From: Inquilinus limosus_F
GTDB lineage: Bacteria > Pseudomonadota > Alphaproteobacteria > DSM-16000 > Inquilinaceae
Direction of reading: 5' to 3'
Assembly (NCBI RefSeq): GCF_051487185.1
Contig: NZ_JAHVDK010000009.1
Location: 124,001 to 188,000 of the forward strand
DNA: 64,000 nucleotides
Shown: positions 1-9,118 of the stretch, piece after piece
How positions within the stretch are numbered: position 1 is the stretch's first letter
Layout of the letters: each line of letters starts with the position of its first letter
Position numbers and translations under genes: made by a program
The notes under the pieces: model-generated
Seen by the model: only the letters and a program-made list of their open reading frames with translations
Databases searched by the model: none
What the model was told of the DNA's origin: nothing

Positions 1-1586
1 TGGTCCGCCGGCACACCGAGATAGCTGGAGAGCAGCTGGGCGAAGGTCGTCTCGTGGCCCTGGCCGTGGCTGTGGCTGCCGGTGTGGATGGTGACGTTGC
101 CGGTCGGGTTGAACCGAATCTTGGCCGATTCCCACAGCCCGACGCCGGCGCCGAGCGAGCCGACCGCGGCCGAGGGGGCGATGCCGCAGGCCTCGATGTA
201 GCTGGAGAAGCCGATGCCGCGCAGCTTGCCGCGGCCGGCGCTCTCCGCCTTCCGGGCCGGGAAGCCGGCATAGTCGGCCAGCTTCAGCGCCTCCTCCAGC
301 GCCTTCGGGTAGTCGCCGCAATCATAGGTCATGATCACCGGCGTCTGGTACGGGTACTGGTTGGGCTGGATGAAGTTGCGGCGGCGGATCTCCGCCGGGT
401 CCAGCTTCAGCTCGCGGGCCGCCAGCTCGACGATATGCTCGATGACGTAGGTCGCCTCCGGCCGCCCGGCGCCGCGATAGGCGTCGACCGGCGCGGTGTT
501 GGTGTAGACCCCGTCGACCTCGCAGTAGATCGCCGGGATGGCGTATTGGCCGGACAGCAGCGGCGCGTAGAGATAGGTCGGCACGCAGCTGGCGAAGGTG
601 GAGAGATAGGCGCCGAGATTGGCCGTGGTGTGCACGCGCAGCGCCAGGAACTTGCCGTCCTGGTCCAGCGCCAGCTCGGCATGGGTGACGTGGTCGCGGC
701 CATGCGCGTCGGCCAGGAAGCTCTCGCTGCGCTCGCCGGTCCACTTCACCGGCCGCCCGACCTTCTTCGCCGCCCAGACGCAGACCGTCTCCTCGGCATA
801 GATGAAGATCTTCGAGCCGAAGCCGCCGCCGACATCGGGCGCGATCACCCGCAGCTTGTGCTCCGGCGCGATGCCGACGAAGGCGGACAGCACCAGCCGT
901 GCCACATGCGGGTTCTGGCTGGTGGTGTAGAGGGTGAAGCTGTCCGAGCCGCGGTCGTATTCGCCGATCGCCGCCCGCGGCTCCATCGCATTCGGCACCA
1001 GCCGGTTGTTGGTCAGGTCCAGCTTGGTGACATGGGCGGCGCGGGCGAAGGCGGCCTCGACATCGGCCTTGTTGCCCAGCTCCCACTCGTAGACGGTGTT
1101 GGCCGGGATGTCGTCATGCACCAGGGCCGCGCCGGACTCGCGCGCCCGTTCCGGCAGCACGACGGCCGGCAGATCCTCGTAGCTGACCTCGATCTTCTCG
1201 GCCGCGTCCTTGGCCTGGTCCTTGGTCTCGGCGATCACCACCGCGACGTGGTCGCCGACATAGCGCACCTTGCCCTGGGCCAGCGCGGGGTGCGGCCCGG
1301 CCTTCATCGGCTCGCCGTTCTTCGACTTGACCAGCCAGCCGCAGATCAGCCCGCCGACCTTGTCCTTGGCCAGATCCTCGCCGGTGAAGACGGCGATGAC
1401 GCCGGGCGAGGCCTCGGCCGCGCTCTTGTCGATGCCGCGAATGCGGGCATGCGCCACCGGCGAGCGCAGGAAATACGCATAGGCCTGGCCGGGGCGGTTG
1501 ATGTCGTCGGTGTAGTGACCGTTGCCGGTCAGGAAACGATAGTCCTCCTTGCGGCGCAGCGGGGCGCCGATGCCATCGGGTGCCAT
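1..1586 (-). CDS. Molybdenum hydroxylase large subunit (CoxL/xanthine dehydrogenase family), partial
   Basis: Catalytic molybdopterin-cytosine-dinucleotide subunit of a xanthine dehydrogenase/CO dehydrogenase-family oxidoreductase. The N-terminus reads MAPDGIGAPLRRKEDYRFLT, then a GHYTDDI stretch typical of the a/b hammerhead domain. Near residue 368 the active-site loop reads AYRGAGRPEA, not the AYRCSFR of true form-I CO dehydrogenase, so CO oxidation should not be assumed. ATG at 1586 is preceded by an AAGGGGG ribosome site and lies 13 nt after the small-subunit stop. The reading frame stays open to the window edge, so the C-terminal third is missing. It belongs to a minus-strand operon with the 2Fe-2S subunit and a CoxG-like protein; the FAD (medium) subunit is not in view and may lie beyond position 1. 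Confidence 0.9.
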   Translation of the reverse strand, partial: MAPDGIGAPLRRKEDYRFLTGNGHYTDDINRPGQAYAYFLRSPVAHARIRGIDKSAAEASPGVIAVFTGEDLAKDKVGGLICGWLVKSKNGEPMKAGPHPALAQGKVRYVGDHVAVVIAETKDQAKDAAEKIEVSYEDLPAVVLPERARESGAALVHDDIPANTVYEWELGNKADVEAAFARAAHVTKLDLTNNRLVPNAMEPRAAIGEYDRGSDSFTLYTTSQNPHVARLVLSAFVGIAPEHKLRVIAPDVGGGFGSKIFIYAEETVCVWAAKKVGRPVKWTGERSESFLADAHGRDHVTHAELALDQDGKFLALRVHTTANLGAYLSTFASCVPTYLYAPLLSGQYAIPAIYCEVDGVYTNTAPVDAYRGAGRPEATYVIEHIVELAARELKLDPAEIRRRNFIQPNQYPYQTPVIMTYDCGDYPKALEEALKLADYAGFPARKAESAGRGKLRGIGFSSYIEACGIAPSAAVGSLGAGVGLWESAKIRFNPTGNVTIHTGSHSHGQGHETTFAQLLSSYLGVPAD

Positions 1587-1599
1587 GACCGTGCCCCCT

Positions 1600-2091
<492 letters not shown>

Positions 2092-2237
2092 GGAATCCTC
2101 CCAAGCTGGCGTTCGGCCGCCGAGCCCGGCCGCGGCTGTTGCGCGCCGCTTGCGGTGCTCGATCAAGCCACCCGGATCGAAGGCTAAGATTTCGTCCGAC
2201 GATCGGTCAAGCCGGGCGAAGGTCAGTTCCGCCTGCG

Positions 2238-2978
2238 TTACAAATAGAGATACAGCAGCACCAGCACGATCACGATCAGGGCGGTGATCCAGACCGCCGG
2301 GGGCAGCCCGCCGCGGCGCTCCTCGGCCGGCGGGGGAGGCGCCGGGCGGGGCGGTTGGGCGGCGGCAGGCTCCGGCTTCGGCTCGGCGGGCACGGGCTGC
2401 GGCGCGGAAACAGGCTCTGCGGTGCCGAGGCTCGGTGCCTCGGCCGGGCTCGGCGGCGTCAGCGTCTCCTCGGTCGGGACCGGGATCGGCACCGGGATCT
2501 CGGGCGCCGGCTCGGCCGCCGGCGCCGGGGCTCCGGCGCGCTGCGCCATCTCTGCGGCGAAGCGGGCGAAGAAGTCGTCGGCCATCTTCTTGGCGGTGCT
2601 GTCGATCAGCCGGGCGCCGAGCTGGGCCAGCTTGCCACCGATATTGGCCTTCACCGCGTATTGCAGCAGCGTGCCGTCCCCATCCTCGACCAGCTTCACA
2701 TCGGCGCCGCCCTTGGCGAATCCGGCGGCGCCGCCCTTGCCCTCGCCGGAGATGGTGTAGCTCTCGGGCGGGTTCAGGTTGGACAGGGTGACCTGGCCGG
2801 CAAAGGTGGCCTTGACCGGCCCGACCTTGGCGGTGACGGTGGCCGCCATCTCGGTCGGCGAGGTCTTCTCCAGGCTGTCGCAGCCGGGAATCGACCGGCG
2901 CAGCACCTCGGGATCGTTCAGCCCCTCCCAGACCACCGACCGCGGCGCTGCGATCCGATGCTCGCCCGTCATCTCCAT
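2238..2978 (-). CDS. CoxG-like SRPBCC protein with C-terminal membrane anchor
   Basis: Protein of 246 aa. Residues 1-145 match the CoxG/SRPBCC fold (start MEMTGEHRIAAPRSVVW, then a VPGC-like RSIPGCDSLE segment). A Pro/Ala/Glu-rich linker (about 146-225) follows, and a single C-terminal membrane segment (about 227-246, WITALIVIVLVLLYLYL). In carboxydotrophs CoxG is required to attach CO dehydrogenase to the membrane; by analogy this one may dock or help mature the neighbouring hydroxylase. It is the first gene of the coxG-coxS-coxL-like operon, 146 nt upstream of the small subunit. Its role for a non-CO substrate is inferred, not seen. Confidence 0.85.
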   Translation of the reverse strand: MEMTGEHRIAAPRSVVWEGLNDPEVLRRSIPGCDSLEKTSPTEMAATVTAKVGPVKATFAGQVTLSNLNPPESYTISGEGKGGAAGFAKGGADVKLVEDGDGTLLQYAVKANIGGKLAQLGARLIDSTAKKMADDFFARFAAEMAQRAGAPAPAAEPAPEIPVPIPVPTEETLTPPSPAEAPSLGTAEPVSAPQPVPAEPKPEPAAAQPPRPAPPPPAEERRGGLPPAVWITALIVIVLVLLYLYL

Positions 2979-3176
2979 GGCGTGATTCCCTCGTCTCGAG
3001 CCGGTCGGCTCATTCCGTCGAAGCTAGTGCGGGCCACCGGCCGCGACAACCCTACCTTGGGCGTGCCGGCCCCAGGGGCAGGGAATCGGCCGCTCCAGAC
3101 CAGACTCCGCTCTGGCTTTCGTCACCGGCCGCACTCATTATTCCAGCATTTCATAGCGCCTTTTGAGGGGGGTAGC

Positions 3177-3878
3177 GTGGGGATATTTTTGAGCCGTGGC
3201 CCTGTTTGTCGGCCTCTGATGGTCTTGTTGGCCACCTCGTTCCTGGCGGCGTGTCAGACCGCCGGGCCCTCAACTCCGGCAACACAGCCCGAGGGGCAGA
3301 TCCATTCCGAACCGCTTCAGGTCGAGGGAGCTTACACGCATCGATATTCGTCGCTGCAGTTTCCACCGGCGATCGCGGATTTCACCCGCACCGAGATGCG
3401 GAAATACGATGCGGGCGCAACCAATGTCAGCGCAACCTACCGTCGCTCCGGTCCGGCAGGCGCAGCTTTGGGCACGATCTACATCTATCCGGCACCCTGG
3501 GTTCTGGCATCGGGACAGTATCCCGATCTCACGGACCGACAGTTGGGTGGCCTCTGCCGCAACGAACTCGAGGCCGCTAAGGCGGCTGTGGTCGCTCTCC
3601 ATCCCGATGCCAAGATCGTCAAAGAAGGCGGGGACGTGTTGAAAAACCCCAACGGTGGCCGGGTCGGCCTTGGCCGGGTGGTCTACAAGATGACCGACAC
3701 CTTCGATGGTCGAGTCCAACCGCTGCAGTCGCAACTCTACGTCATGTGCTTCGGATGGAGTCAGTGGATCCTGAAGTTTCGGCTGACCGCGCCCGAAGGA
3801 GTCGATCTCGATGCCGTCTACGGGAGTCTGGGACGCGGCACGCTTTCCCGAGACGCCGCCGCTCTCCAACGAAGTTGA
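3177..3878 (+). CDS. Predicted lipoprotein of unknown function
   Basis: Exported lipoprotein of about 233 aa. GTG at 3177 was chosen because GAGGGGGG lies at the right distance upstream and it gives a complete signal peptide: Arg residues, a hydrophobic core (LMVLLATSFLAA) and a lipobox FLAAC with the acylated Cys near residue 26. An ATG at 3219 is the alternative start but would truncate the signal. The mature part contains beta-rich segments such as TIYIYPAP and no motif I recognise. It stands alone between the divergent cox-like operon and the downstream transporter-like gene, with about 110 nt on the latter side. Base composition matches the chromosome but is slightly less GC-extreme than its neighbours. 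Confidence 0.75.
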   Translation: MGIFLSRGPVCRPLMVLLATSFLAACQTAGPSTPATQPEGQIHSEPLQVEGAYTHRYSSLQFPPAIADFTRTEMRKYDAGATNVSATYRRSGPAGAALGTIYIYPAPWVLASGQYPDLTDRQLGGLCRNELEAAKAAVVALHPDAKIVKEGGDVLKNPNGGRVGLGRVVYKMTDTFDGRVQPLQSQLYVMCFGWSQWILKFRLTAPEGVDLDAVYGSLGRGTLSRDAAALQRS

Positions 3879-3988
3879 GCGGACAGTCTGAGCGTCCCCG
3901 GCCGATCTGCTCGACCGGAAAAAGTTGGCCGGCCTGACCTGCATCGCCATACTCCGGCCGCCTGACATAAGAACGGGAAGGGATCTTC

Positions 3989-5440
3989 ATGCCGGTGTTT
4001 CGACATGCCCGCCGCTGCCTGGGAAGCGCCGCGGCGGGGACCACGATGCTCATGTCGACCACACCGGCCTGGGCGGCCGCCGACGGGGCGCCGCATCTGG
4101 ACGGGTCGGAGCTCGGCCTCGCCTGGATCATCCCGTTCGTCGGCATCCTGCTGTCGATCGCGCTGTTCCCTCTGATCCGGCCGCATTTCTGGCACCGGCA
4201 TTTCGGCAAGGTCGCCGCCTTCTGGGGGCTGGCCTTCCTGCTGCCCTTCGCCGCGATCCACGGCGCCGACCTGGCGCTGTTCGAGGTGGTGGCCGTCGCC
4301 CTGACCGAATATCTGCCCTTCATCATCCTGCTGGCGGCGCTGTTCGTCGTCGCCGGCGGGGTGCGGATCAAGGGCACGCTGGTCGGCACGCCCGCGGTCA
4401 ATCTCGGCATCCTTTTCATCGGCACCGCGATCGCCAGCTGGATGGGCACGACCGGCGCCTGCATGCTGCTGATCCGGCCGCTGCTGCGCGCCAACGAGAA
4501 CCGACGCTTCCGGGTCCACACCGTGGTGTTCTTCATCTTCCTGGTCGGCAATATCGGCGGCGCCCTGACGCCGCTGGGCGACCCGCCGCTGTTCCTCGGC
4601 TTCCTGCAGGGCGTGTCGTTCTTCTGGCCGACAGGGCACCTGCTGGCGCCGATGCTGTTCTGCTCGGTGATCCTGCTGGCGCTCTACTTCGCCATCGACA
4701 CCGTGCTGTTCCGGCGGGAGGGAGAATTGCGCGAGGTGCCACCGGAGCCGCGGGTGCCTCTTGGATTCGAGGGCGGAATCAATCTGCTGCTCTTGGCCGG
4801 CGTCGTCGGTGCCGTGCTGCTGAGCGGGGTGTGGCGGCCGGGCGTGGCGCTGACCGTCTATCACGTGCCGGTGGAGCTGCAGAACCTGGTCCGCGACCTG
4901 CTGCTGCTCGCCATCATAGGCCTGTCCTGGGTTCTGACCTCGAAGGAGAGCCGGCAGCTCAACGACTTCAACTGGTTTCCGATCATCGAGGTCGGCAAGC
5001 TGTTCGCCGCGATCTTCGTCACCATCGTGCCGGCGATCGCGATCCTGCGCGCTGGCCGGAACGGGGCGCTGGCCGACCTGGTCGAGCTTGTCGGCGGCAC
5101 CGGCGATCCGAACAACCTGGCCTATTTCTGGCTGACCGGTCTGCTGTCCAGCTTCCTCGACAATGCGCCGACCTATCTCGTCTTCTTCAACATGGCCGGC
5201 GCCGATGCGCAGCACCTGATGGGGCCGTGGGCGGCGACGCTCGGCGCCATCTCCGCCGGTGCCGTGTTCATGGGCGCCAACACCTATATCGGCAACGCGC
5301 CGAACTTCATGGTGCGCTCGATCGCGCAGGAGCGCGGCGTGCTGATGCCCAGCTTCTTCGGCTACATGGCTTGGTCCTGCGGCATCCTGCTGCCGCTGTT
5401 CGTGCTGGTGTCGCTTGTGTTCTACGTCGGTCCGACATAG
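3989..5440 (+). CDS. Sodium:proton antiporter-like membrane protein (CitMHS_2/NhaD-type)
   Basis: Polytopic membrane protein of 483 aa with about 12 hydrophobic segments. The N-terminus resembles a cleavable signal (about residues 1-31, ending AWAAADG). Motifs include GNIGGALTPLGDPPL near residue 190 and DNAPTYLVFFN near 390, which are typical of the ion-transporter superfamily members annotated as sodium:proton antiporter or putative citrate transporter. A GGGAAGGGAT ribosome site precedes ATG 3989. The 3' end overlaps the convergent thiQ gene by 19 nt. Substrate cannot be read from sequence; Na+/H+ exchange is the usual family call, carboxylate transport the alternative. Confidence 0.8.
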   Translation: MPVFRHARRCLGSAAAGTTMLMSTTPAWAAADGAPHLDGSELGLAWIIPFVGILLSIALFPLIRPHFWHRHFGKVAAFWGLAFLLPFAAIHGADLALFEVVAVALTEYLPFIILLAALFVVAGGVRIKGTLVGTPAVNLGILFIGTAIASWMGTTGACMLLIRPLLRANENRRFRVHTVVFFIFLVGNIGGALTPLGDPPLFLGFLQGVSFFWPTGHLLAPMLFCSVILLALYFAIDTVLFRREGELREVPPEPRVPLGFEGGINLLLLAGVVGAVLLSGVWRPGVALTVYHVPVELQNLVRDLLLLAIIGLSWVLTSKESRQLNDFNWFPIIEVGKLFAAIFVTIVPAIAILRAGRNGALADLVELVGGTGDPNNLAYFWLTGLLSSFLDNAPTYLVFFNMAGADAQHLMGPWAATLGAISAGAVFMGANTYIGNAPNFMVRSIAQERGVLMPSFFGYMAWSCGILLPLFVLVSLVFYVGPT

Positions 5441-6141
5441 CCGAGATAGTCGGCGATCTCCGGCAGCGGCGGACGGGTCAGCAGCTCGGTCGCCGTGCCG
5501 GTGGCGGCGATGCGGCCGTCCTCGACGAAGGCGGCCTGCGCCTCGATGCCGGGCAGGGCGTCGAGCTGGTGGCTGACCATCAGCACGGTCAGGCCGCGCT
5601 CGCGCCGCAGCCGGTCGACGAGGCCGACCATCTCGCGCCGTTGCGCCGGGCCGAGCGCGGCGAAGGGCTCGTCCAGCAGCAGGATCGGGCGGTCGCGCAC
5701 CAGGCTGCGGGCCAGGGCGACGCGCTGGCGCTCGCCGCCGGACAGCTCCGCCGGCCGGCGCGACTCCAGCCCGGCCAGGCCGACATGGGCCAAGGCCTCC
5801 GTCACCTGCGCCGCCTCGGCCGGGCTCAGCCGTCCCGGATGCAGACCCAGCGCCACGTTCCGCGCCGCGCTCAGATGCGGGAACAGGTTGTGGTCCTGGA
5901 ACAGGGTGGTGACCGGCCGGGCCGCCGGCGGCAGGCCCAGCACGTCGCGGCCGAACAGGCGCAGCGTGCCGGACAGGGGCGCCTCGAAGCCGGCGATCAG
6001 GTTGAGCAGCGTGCTCTTGCCGGCGCCGCTCGGCCCGAACAGCACGACGAAGGCGCCGGCCTCCACCGCCAGGTCGAAGCGCATCTCCATCGCCTCGTAG
6101 CGATAGGTCAGGCCTTCGATCTCAATCGCGTTCCTGGCCAC
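5422..6141 (-). CDS. thiQ: Thiamine ABC transporter ATP-binding protein
   Basis: ATPase of the thiamine/TPP importer (239 aa). Walker A GPSGAGKST starts at residue 36, the Q-loop Gln is at 82, the ABC signature LSGGERQ is at 133-139, Walker B ILLLDEP is at 153-159 and the switch His is at 191, so it should be active. Length matches ThiQ (about 232 aa in E. coli). The start overlaps the end of the permease gene by 20 nt, implying translational coupling. It is the last gene of a thiB-thiP-thiQ operon under a TPP riboswitch, and its 3' end overlaps the convergent antiporter gene. Confidence 0.93.
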   Translation of the reverse strand: MARNAIEIEGLTYRYEAMEMRFDLAVEAGAFVVLFGPSGAGKSTLLNLIAGFEAPLSGTLRLFGRDVLGLPPAARPVTTLFQDHNLFPHLSAARNVALGLHPGRLSPAEAAQVTEALAHVGLAGLESRRPAELSGGERQRVALARSLVRDRPILLLDEPFAALGPAQRREMVGLVDRLRRERGLTVLMVSHQLDALPGIEAQAAFVEDGRIAATGTATELLTRPPLPEIADYLGYVGPT

Positions 6142-7828
6142 CGAAGATCCTTTCGATCAGGCCGAAGAGAGCCAACCCCATCAGCACCAGCAGCAGCACC
6201 ACGGTCGACGCCTCCTGCAGGCGATAGGCACCGAGCAGCTGCGCGACCAGCACCGGCAGGGTCTCATTGCCGTCACCACCGAACAGGGCGGCGGCGCCGA
6301 GATCGCCGAAGGCCAGGCCGGCGGAGAGGGCGAAGGCGAAGCCGGCCGGCCGGCGCAGCAACGGCCATTCCACCAGCCGCAGCCGGTCCCAGCCGGACAG
6401 GCCCAGACTGTCGGCCAGCCTTCCGTGCCGGTGCTGTGCCAGCTCGGCGGCGCCGACCAGCAGCCGCAGCACGAAGGGCAGGGCCATCAGCGTGTTGATC
6501 AGCGCGATGACCGGCAGGGCCCAGCGCCGCAGATCGGCGGTGCCGAGCAGCATGACGAAGAGGCCGGCGCCGAGCGCCAGCGGCGGCACCACCAGCACCA
6601 CCGTCCCGCTCAGCTCGAAGATCCGCGCCAGCCGGCGGCGACGCCCGCCGATGCGCAGCGCGGCGATGCTGTGCGCCAGCGCCCAGCCCAGCACCAGGGC
6701 CAGCGTGGCGGCGCCGAGGGCGACGGCCAAGCTGCGCCCGGCGGCGCGCCACAGGACGGCGCTGGCCAGGATCGGCTTGCCGATTCCGCCAAGGCCTTCG
6801 ACCAGAATGGCGGCCAGCGGCAACAGCACGAAACCGGCGGCCAGGACCAGCACGACGGCGTCGATCGTGCGAGCGACAGGCGTTTGGCCGTCGCTGCGCA
6901 GCACCGGGCGTCCGACGCCGCCTTCGTCGGCGACCCGGCCGGTCAGCCGCATCGCCGCCAGCACCAGGAGAGCGCAGAGGCCGATCTGCAGCAGTGACAG
7001 GGCGACGGCGCGGCCGGGGTCGAAGTCGAAGCGCAGCGCCTGGTAGATGGCGATCTCGATCGTGGCCGAGGCCGGGCCGCCGCCGAGCGTCAGCACCACG
7101 GCGAAGCTGGTGAAGCAGAGCAGAAAGATCAGTGCGGTCAGGCCCGGCAGCTGGCGCCGCAGCATCGGCCATTCGACCAGCCGGAACAGATCGGCGCCGC
7201 GCAGCCCCAGCATCGCCGCCAGGCGCCAGCTCTCGGCCGGAATCGTGCCCCAAGCCGAGAGCAGCACGCGCACGGCGAAGGGCATGTTGAAGAAGACATG
7301 GGCCAGCAGGATTCCGGTCAGGCCATAGATGTTGGGCCGAATGCTGAGGCCCAGCGCCGCCATCAACTCGGCGATCAGGCCGGAGCGGCCGAACACGGTG
7401 AGGATGCCGAAGGCGCCGGCGACGGCGGGCACGATCATCGGCAGGCCGAACAGGCGCAGCAGTAGCGTCCGGCCGGGAAAGCGGCGGCGCGACAGGGCGC
7501 GGGCGACCGGGACGGCGATGGCGACACTGATCAGCGCCGACAGCCCGGCCTGCAGCGCGGTGAACCGCAGCACCGACCAGAGATAGGGATCGGCCCAGAC
7601 GGCGAGCAGATCGAACCCGGCGGCGGCACGGACGAGGCCGGTCGCCGCCGTGCCGATCAGCGCCGCGATGCCGAGGAGGGCGAGGAGGCCGGGGAGGGAC
7701 GCAATGCGGTGCCCCGTAGGCTGTGTTCGCCATAGCGAACCCAGCAGGCCGGTCCCGCGGTGGGATGTTGGGTTCGCGACGCGCGAACCCAACCTACGCT
7801 GGCTCAACGACTCGTCGCCTGCAGCCAT
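6122..7828 (-). CDS. thiP: Thiamine ABC transporter permease
   Basis: Inner-membrane channel of the ThiBPQ importer. It carries two tandem homologous permease halves (each with an EAA-like loop; for example EWPMLRRQLPG in the first and EWPLLRRP in the second), about 12 membrane segments, as in E. coli ThiP (536 aa). The start is uncertain. The first membrane segment begins at LPGLLALLGIAAL, but no ATG or GTG lies in frame just before it, because a palindromic repeat (7716-7797) occupies the junction. ATG 7828 is the nearest upstream in-frame ATG; it overlaps the thiB stop by 25 nt, translates through the repeat and gives 568 aa. A TTG inside this stretch, or an ATT near 7690, are alternatives. 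Confidence 0.88.
   Translation of the reverse strand: MAAGDESLSQRRLGSRVANPTSHRGTGLLGSLWRTQPTGHRIASLPGLLALLGIAALIGTAATGLVRAAAGFDLLAVWADPYLWSVLRFTALQAGLSALISVAIAVPVARALSRRRFPGRTLLLRLFGLPMIVPAVAGAFGILTVFGRSGLIAELMAALGLSIRPNIYGLTGILLAHVFFNMPFAVRVLLSAWGTIPAESWRLAAMLGLRGADLFRLVEWPMLRRQLPGLTALIFLLCFTSFAVVLTLGGGPASATIEIAIYQALRFDFDPGRAVALSLLQIGLCALLVLAAMRLTGRVADEGGVGRPVLRSDGQTPVARTIDAVVLVLAAGFVLLPLAAILVEGLGGIGKPILASAVLWRAAGRSLAVALGAATLALVLGWALAHSIAALRIGGRRRRLARIFELSGTVVLVVPPLALGAGLFVMLLGTADLRRWALPVIALINTLMALPFVLRLLVGAAELAQHRHGRLADSLGLSGWDRLRLVEWPLLRRPAGFAFALSAGLAFGDLGAAALFGGDGNETLPVLVAQLLGAYRLQEASTVVLLLVLMGLALFGLIERIFGGQERD
7716..7797. repeat. Palindromic repeat element at the thiB-thiP junction
   Basis: An 82-nt element bounded by GTAGG and CCTAC. 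It holds two hairpins: gttcgc-cata-gcgaac, and a perfect 12-bp stem gttgggttcgcg-acg-cgcgaacccaac. It resembles the GTAGGTTGGGTTCGC-type intergenic palindromes common in proteobacteria. Here it sits inside an operon and seems to have displaced the natural start region of thiP. It is unrelated to the GTCATGGCGAG family found elsewhere in the window. Confidence 0.75.
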
Positions 7829-8811
7829 TCGGCGATCCAGGCGGCGCGGTTGGCGGCGACCTCCTCCGGCGCATACAGCAGCGCCTTGGCCGGGGTCGGC
7901 AGCGCCTTGTAGGCGTCGGGCAGGCCGGCCTTCGGTGTCACCGCCGGATACATCCATTGCGTCGTCGGCAGCACGTCCTGGAACGCCGGGCTCAGCATGA
8001 AGGCGAGGAACTTGTCAGCCAGCTCGGGATTCTTAGAGGAGGCCAGCTTGGCCGCGACCTCGACCTGCAGGTAGTTGCCTTCAGTGAACACCGCCGCGCC
8101 GATGCTGTTGTCGTTCTCCGCGATCACGTGATAGGGCGGCGAGGTCAGGTAGCTGAAGGTCATCGGCACCTCGCCCTTGCGGAACAGGCCGTAGCTCTCG
8201 CTCCAGCCCGGGGTGACGGTCAGGATGCGCGGCTTCAGCTTCGCCCAGGCCTCCGGCGCCTTGTCCCCGTACACCTGCTTCACCCAGAGCAGGAGGCCGA
8301 GGCCCGGCGTGCTGGTGCGCGGGTCCTGGATGGTCAGCTCGAGGTCGCTGGTCTCGACCAGGTCGTGCAGGCTCTTGGGCGGGTTCGGCACCTTGGTCTT
8401 GTCGTAGACGAAGGCGAAGTAGCTCCAGTCATAGGGAACGAAGACCGGGTCGGTCCAGGCGACCGGCAACGACAGCCCCTCCAGCTTCATGCCATGCGGC
8501 GCGAACAGGCCGGTCGCCGTCGCCTCGGCGGTCAGGTTGGTGTCGAGGCCGAGCACGACGTCGGCCTGGCTCGACCTGCCCTCCAGCTTCAGTCGCGACA
8601 GCAGGGCGACGCCGTCCTCGACCGAGGTGAACTCCAGCGTGCAGCCGCATTCGGCCTCGAAGGCCTTCTTCACCTGCGGTCCCGGGCCCCAATCGGCGGT
8701 GAAGGATTCGTAGGTGTAGACCTTGAGCACCGGGGTTTCGGCCGCAGCCGGCCCGGCGGCGGCGGAGGTCAGGGCAAGGGCCGTCAGCAGGACGGCGAGG
8801 ATCGGGCGCAT
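7804..8811 (-). CDS. thiB: Thiamine ABC transporter periplasmic substrate-binding protein
   Basis: Periplasmic thiamine/TMP/TPP-binding protein (335 aa). A signal peptide covers residues 1 to about 24 (hydrophobic core, AAAGPAAAE cleavage region). The mature protein opens with LKVYTYESF, a hallmark of the ThiB family, followed by DVVLGLDTNL and PYDWSYFAFVYD segments that line the ligand cleft in family members. Length equals E. coli ThiB (327 aa). ATG 8811 has a GGAGG ribosome site that can be masked by the hairpin described at the riboswitch. It is the first gene of thiBPQ. Confidence 0.94.
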   Translation of the reverse strand: MRPILAVLLTALALTSAAAGPAAAETPVLKVYTYESFTADWGPGPQVKKAFEAECGCTLEFTSVEDGVALLSRLKLEGRSSQADVVLGLDTNLTAEATATGLFAPHGMKLEGLSLPVAWTDPVFVPYDWSYFAFVYDKTKVPNPPKSLHDLVETSDLELTIQDPRTSTPGLGLLLWVKQVYGDKAPEAWAKLKPRILTVTPGWSESYGLFRKGEVPMTFSYLTSPPYHVIAENDNSIGAAVFTEGNYLQVEVAAKLASSKNPELADKFLAFMLSPAFQDVLPTTQWMYPAVTPKAGLPDAYKALPTPAKALLYAPEEVAANRAAWIAEWLQATSR

Positions 8812-8879
8812 CTCGTTTCCTCCGCGGGGTCGGAGCCGGAGCGGAGAGGGACGCTGCCGATGCCTGAGGCGCCGTCTCG

Positions 8880-8965
8880 TTCTCCCTTCGCCGGCATGAC
8901 CCGGATCAGGTTCGTCGGGTTGGCGCTGACGCGCCTCTCAGCCCCCGTTCGGGCACCCCGGCAAG
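8880..8965 (-). promoter_or_regulatory. TPP riboswitch (thi box) controlling thiBPQ
   Basis: Read on the minus strand, the aptamer shows GGGGTGCCC (8959-8951), GGCTGAGA (8943-8936) and the invariant CCTGATCCGGGT (8910-8899) with the trailing GCCGGCGAAGGGA. These are the core P2/P3/P4 elements of the thiamine pyrophosphate riboswitch. It lies about 70 nt upstream of the thiB start. Between aptamer and start, CTCCGC (complement of 8841-8846) can pair with GCGGAG (complement of 8820-8825), which overlaps the thiB ribosome site, so repression at translation initiation is likely. No T-rich intrinsic terminator is seen in the leader. Confidence 0.95.
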
Positions 8966-9118
8966 ACGGGCGCATCATCGGAGTGCGCGCGAGGACTGTC
9001 AACGCGATGCGATTGCTCGATGGGTGGATCGGGCGGCCTTTCAAAAGACCACGCTCCTGGTGACACCGAACCTCCACCGCGGTAAAATTACAAAAATTAA
9101 CACACAGAGGAGGTAAAA

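Noticed and set aside
1..1586. Genuine aerobic CO dehydrogenase
   Set aside because: The active-site loop reads AYRGAGR, not the AYRCSFR with catalytic Cys, so the CO-oxidising form is not supported despite CoxS/CoxG-like neighbours.
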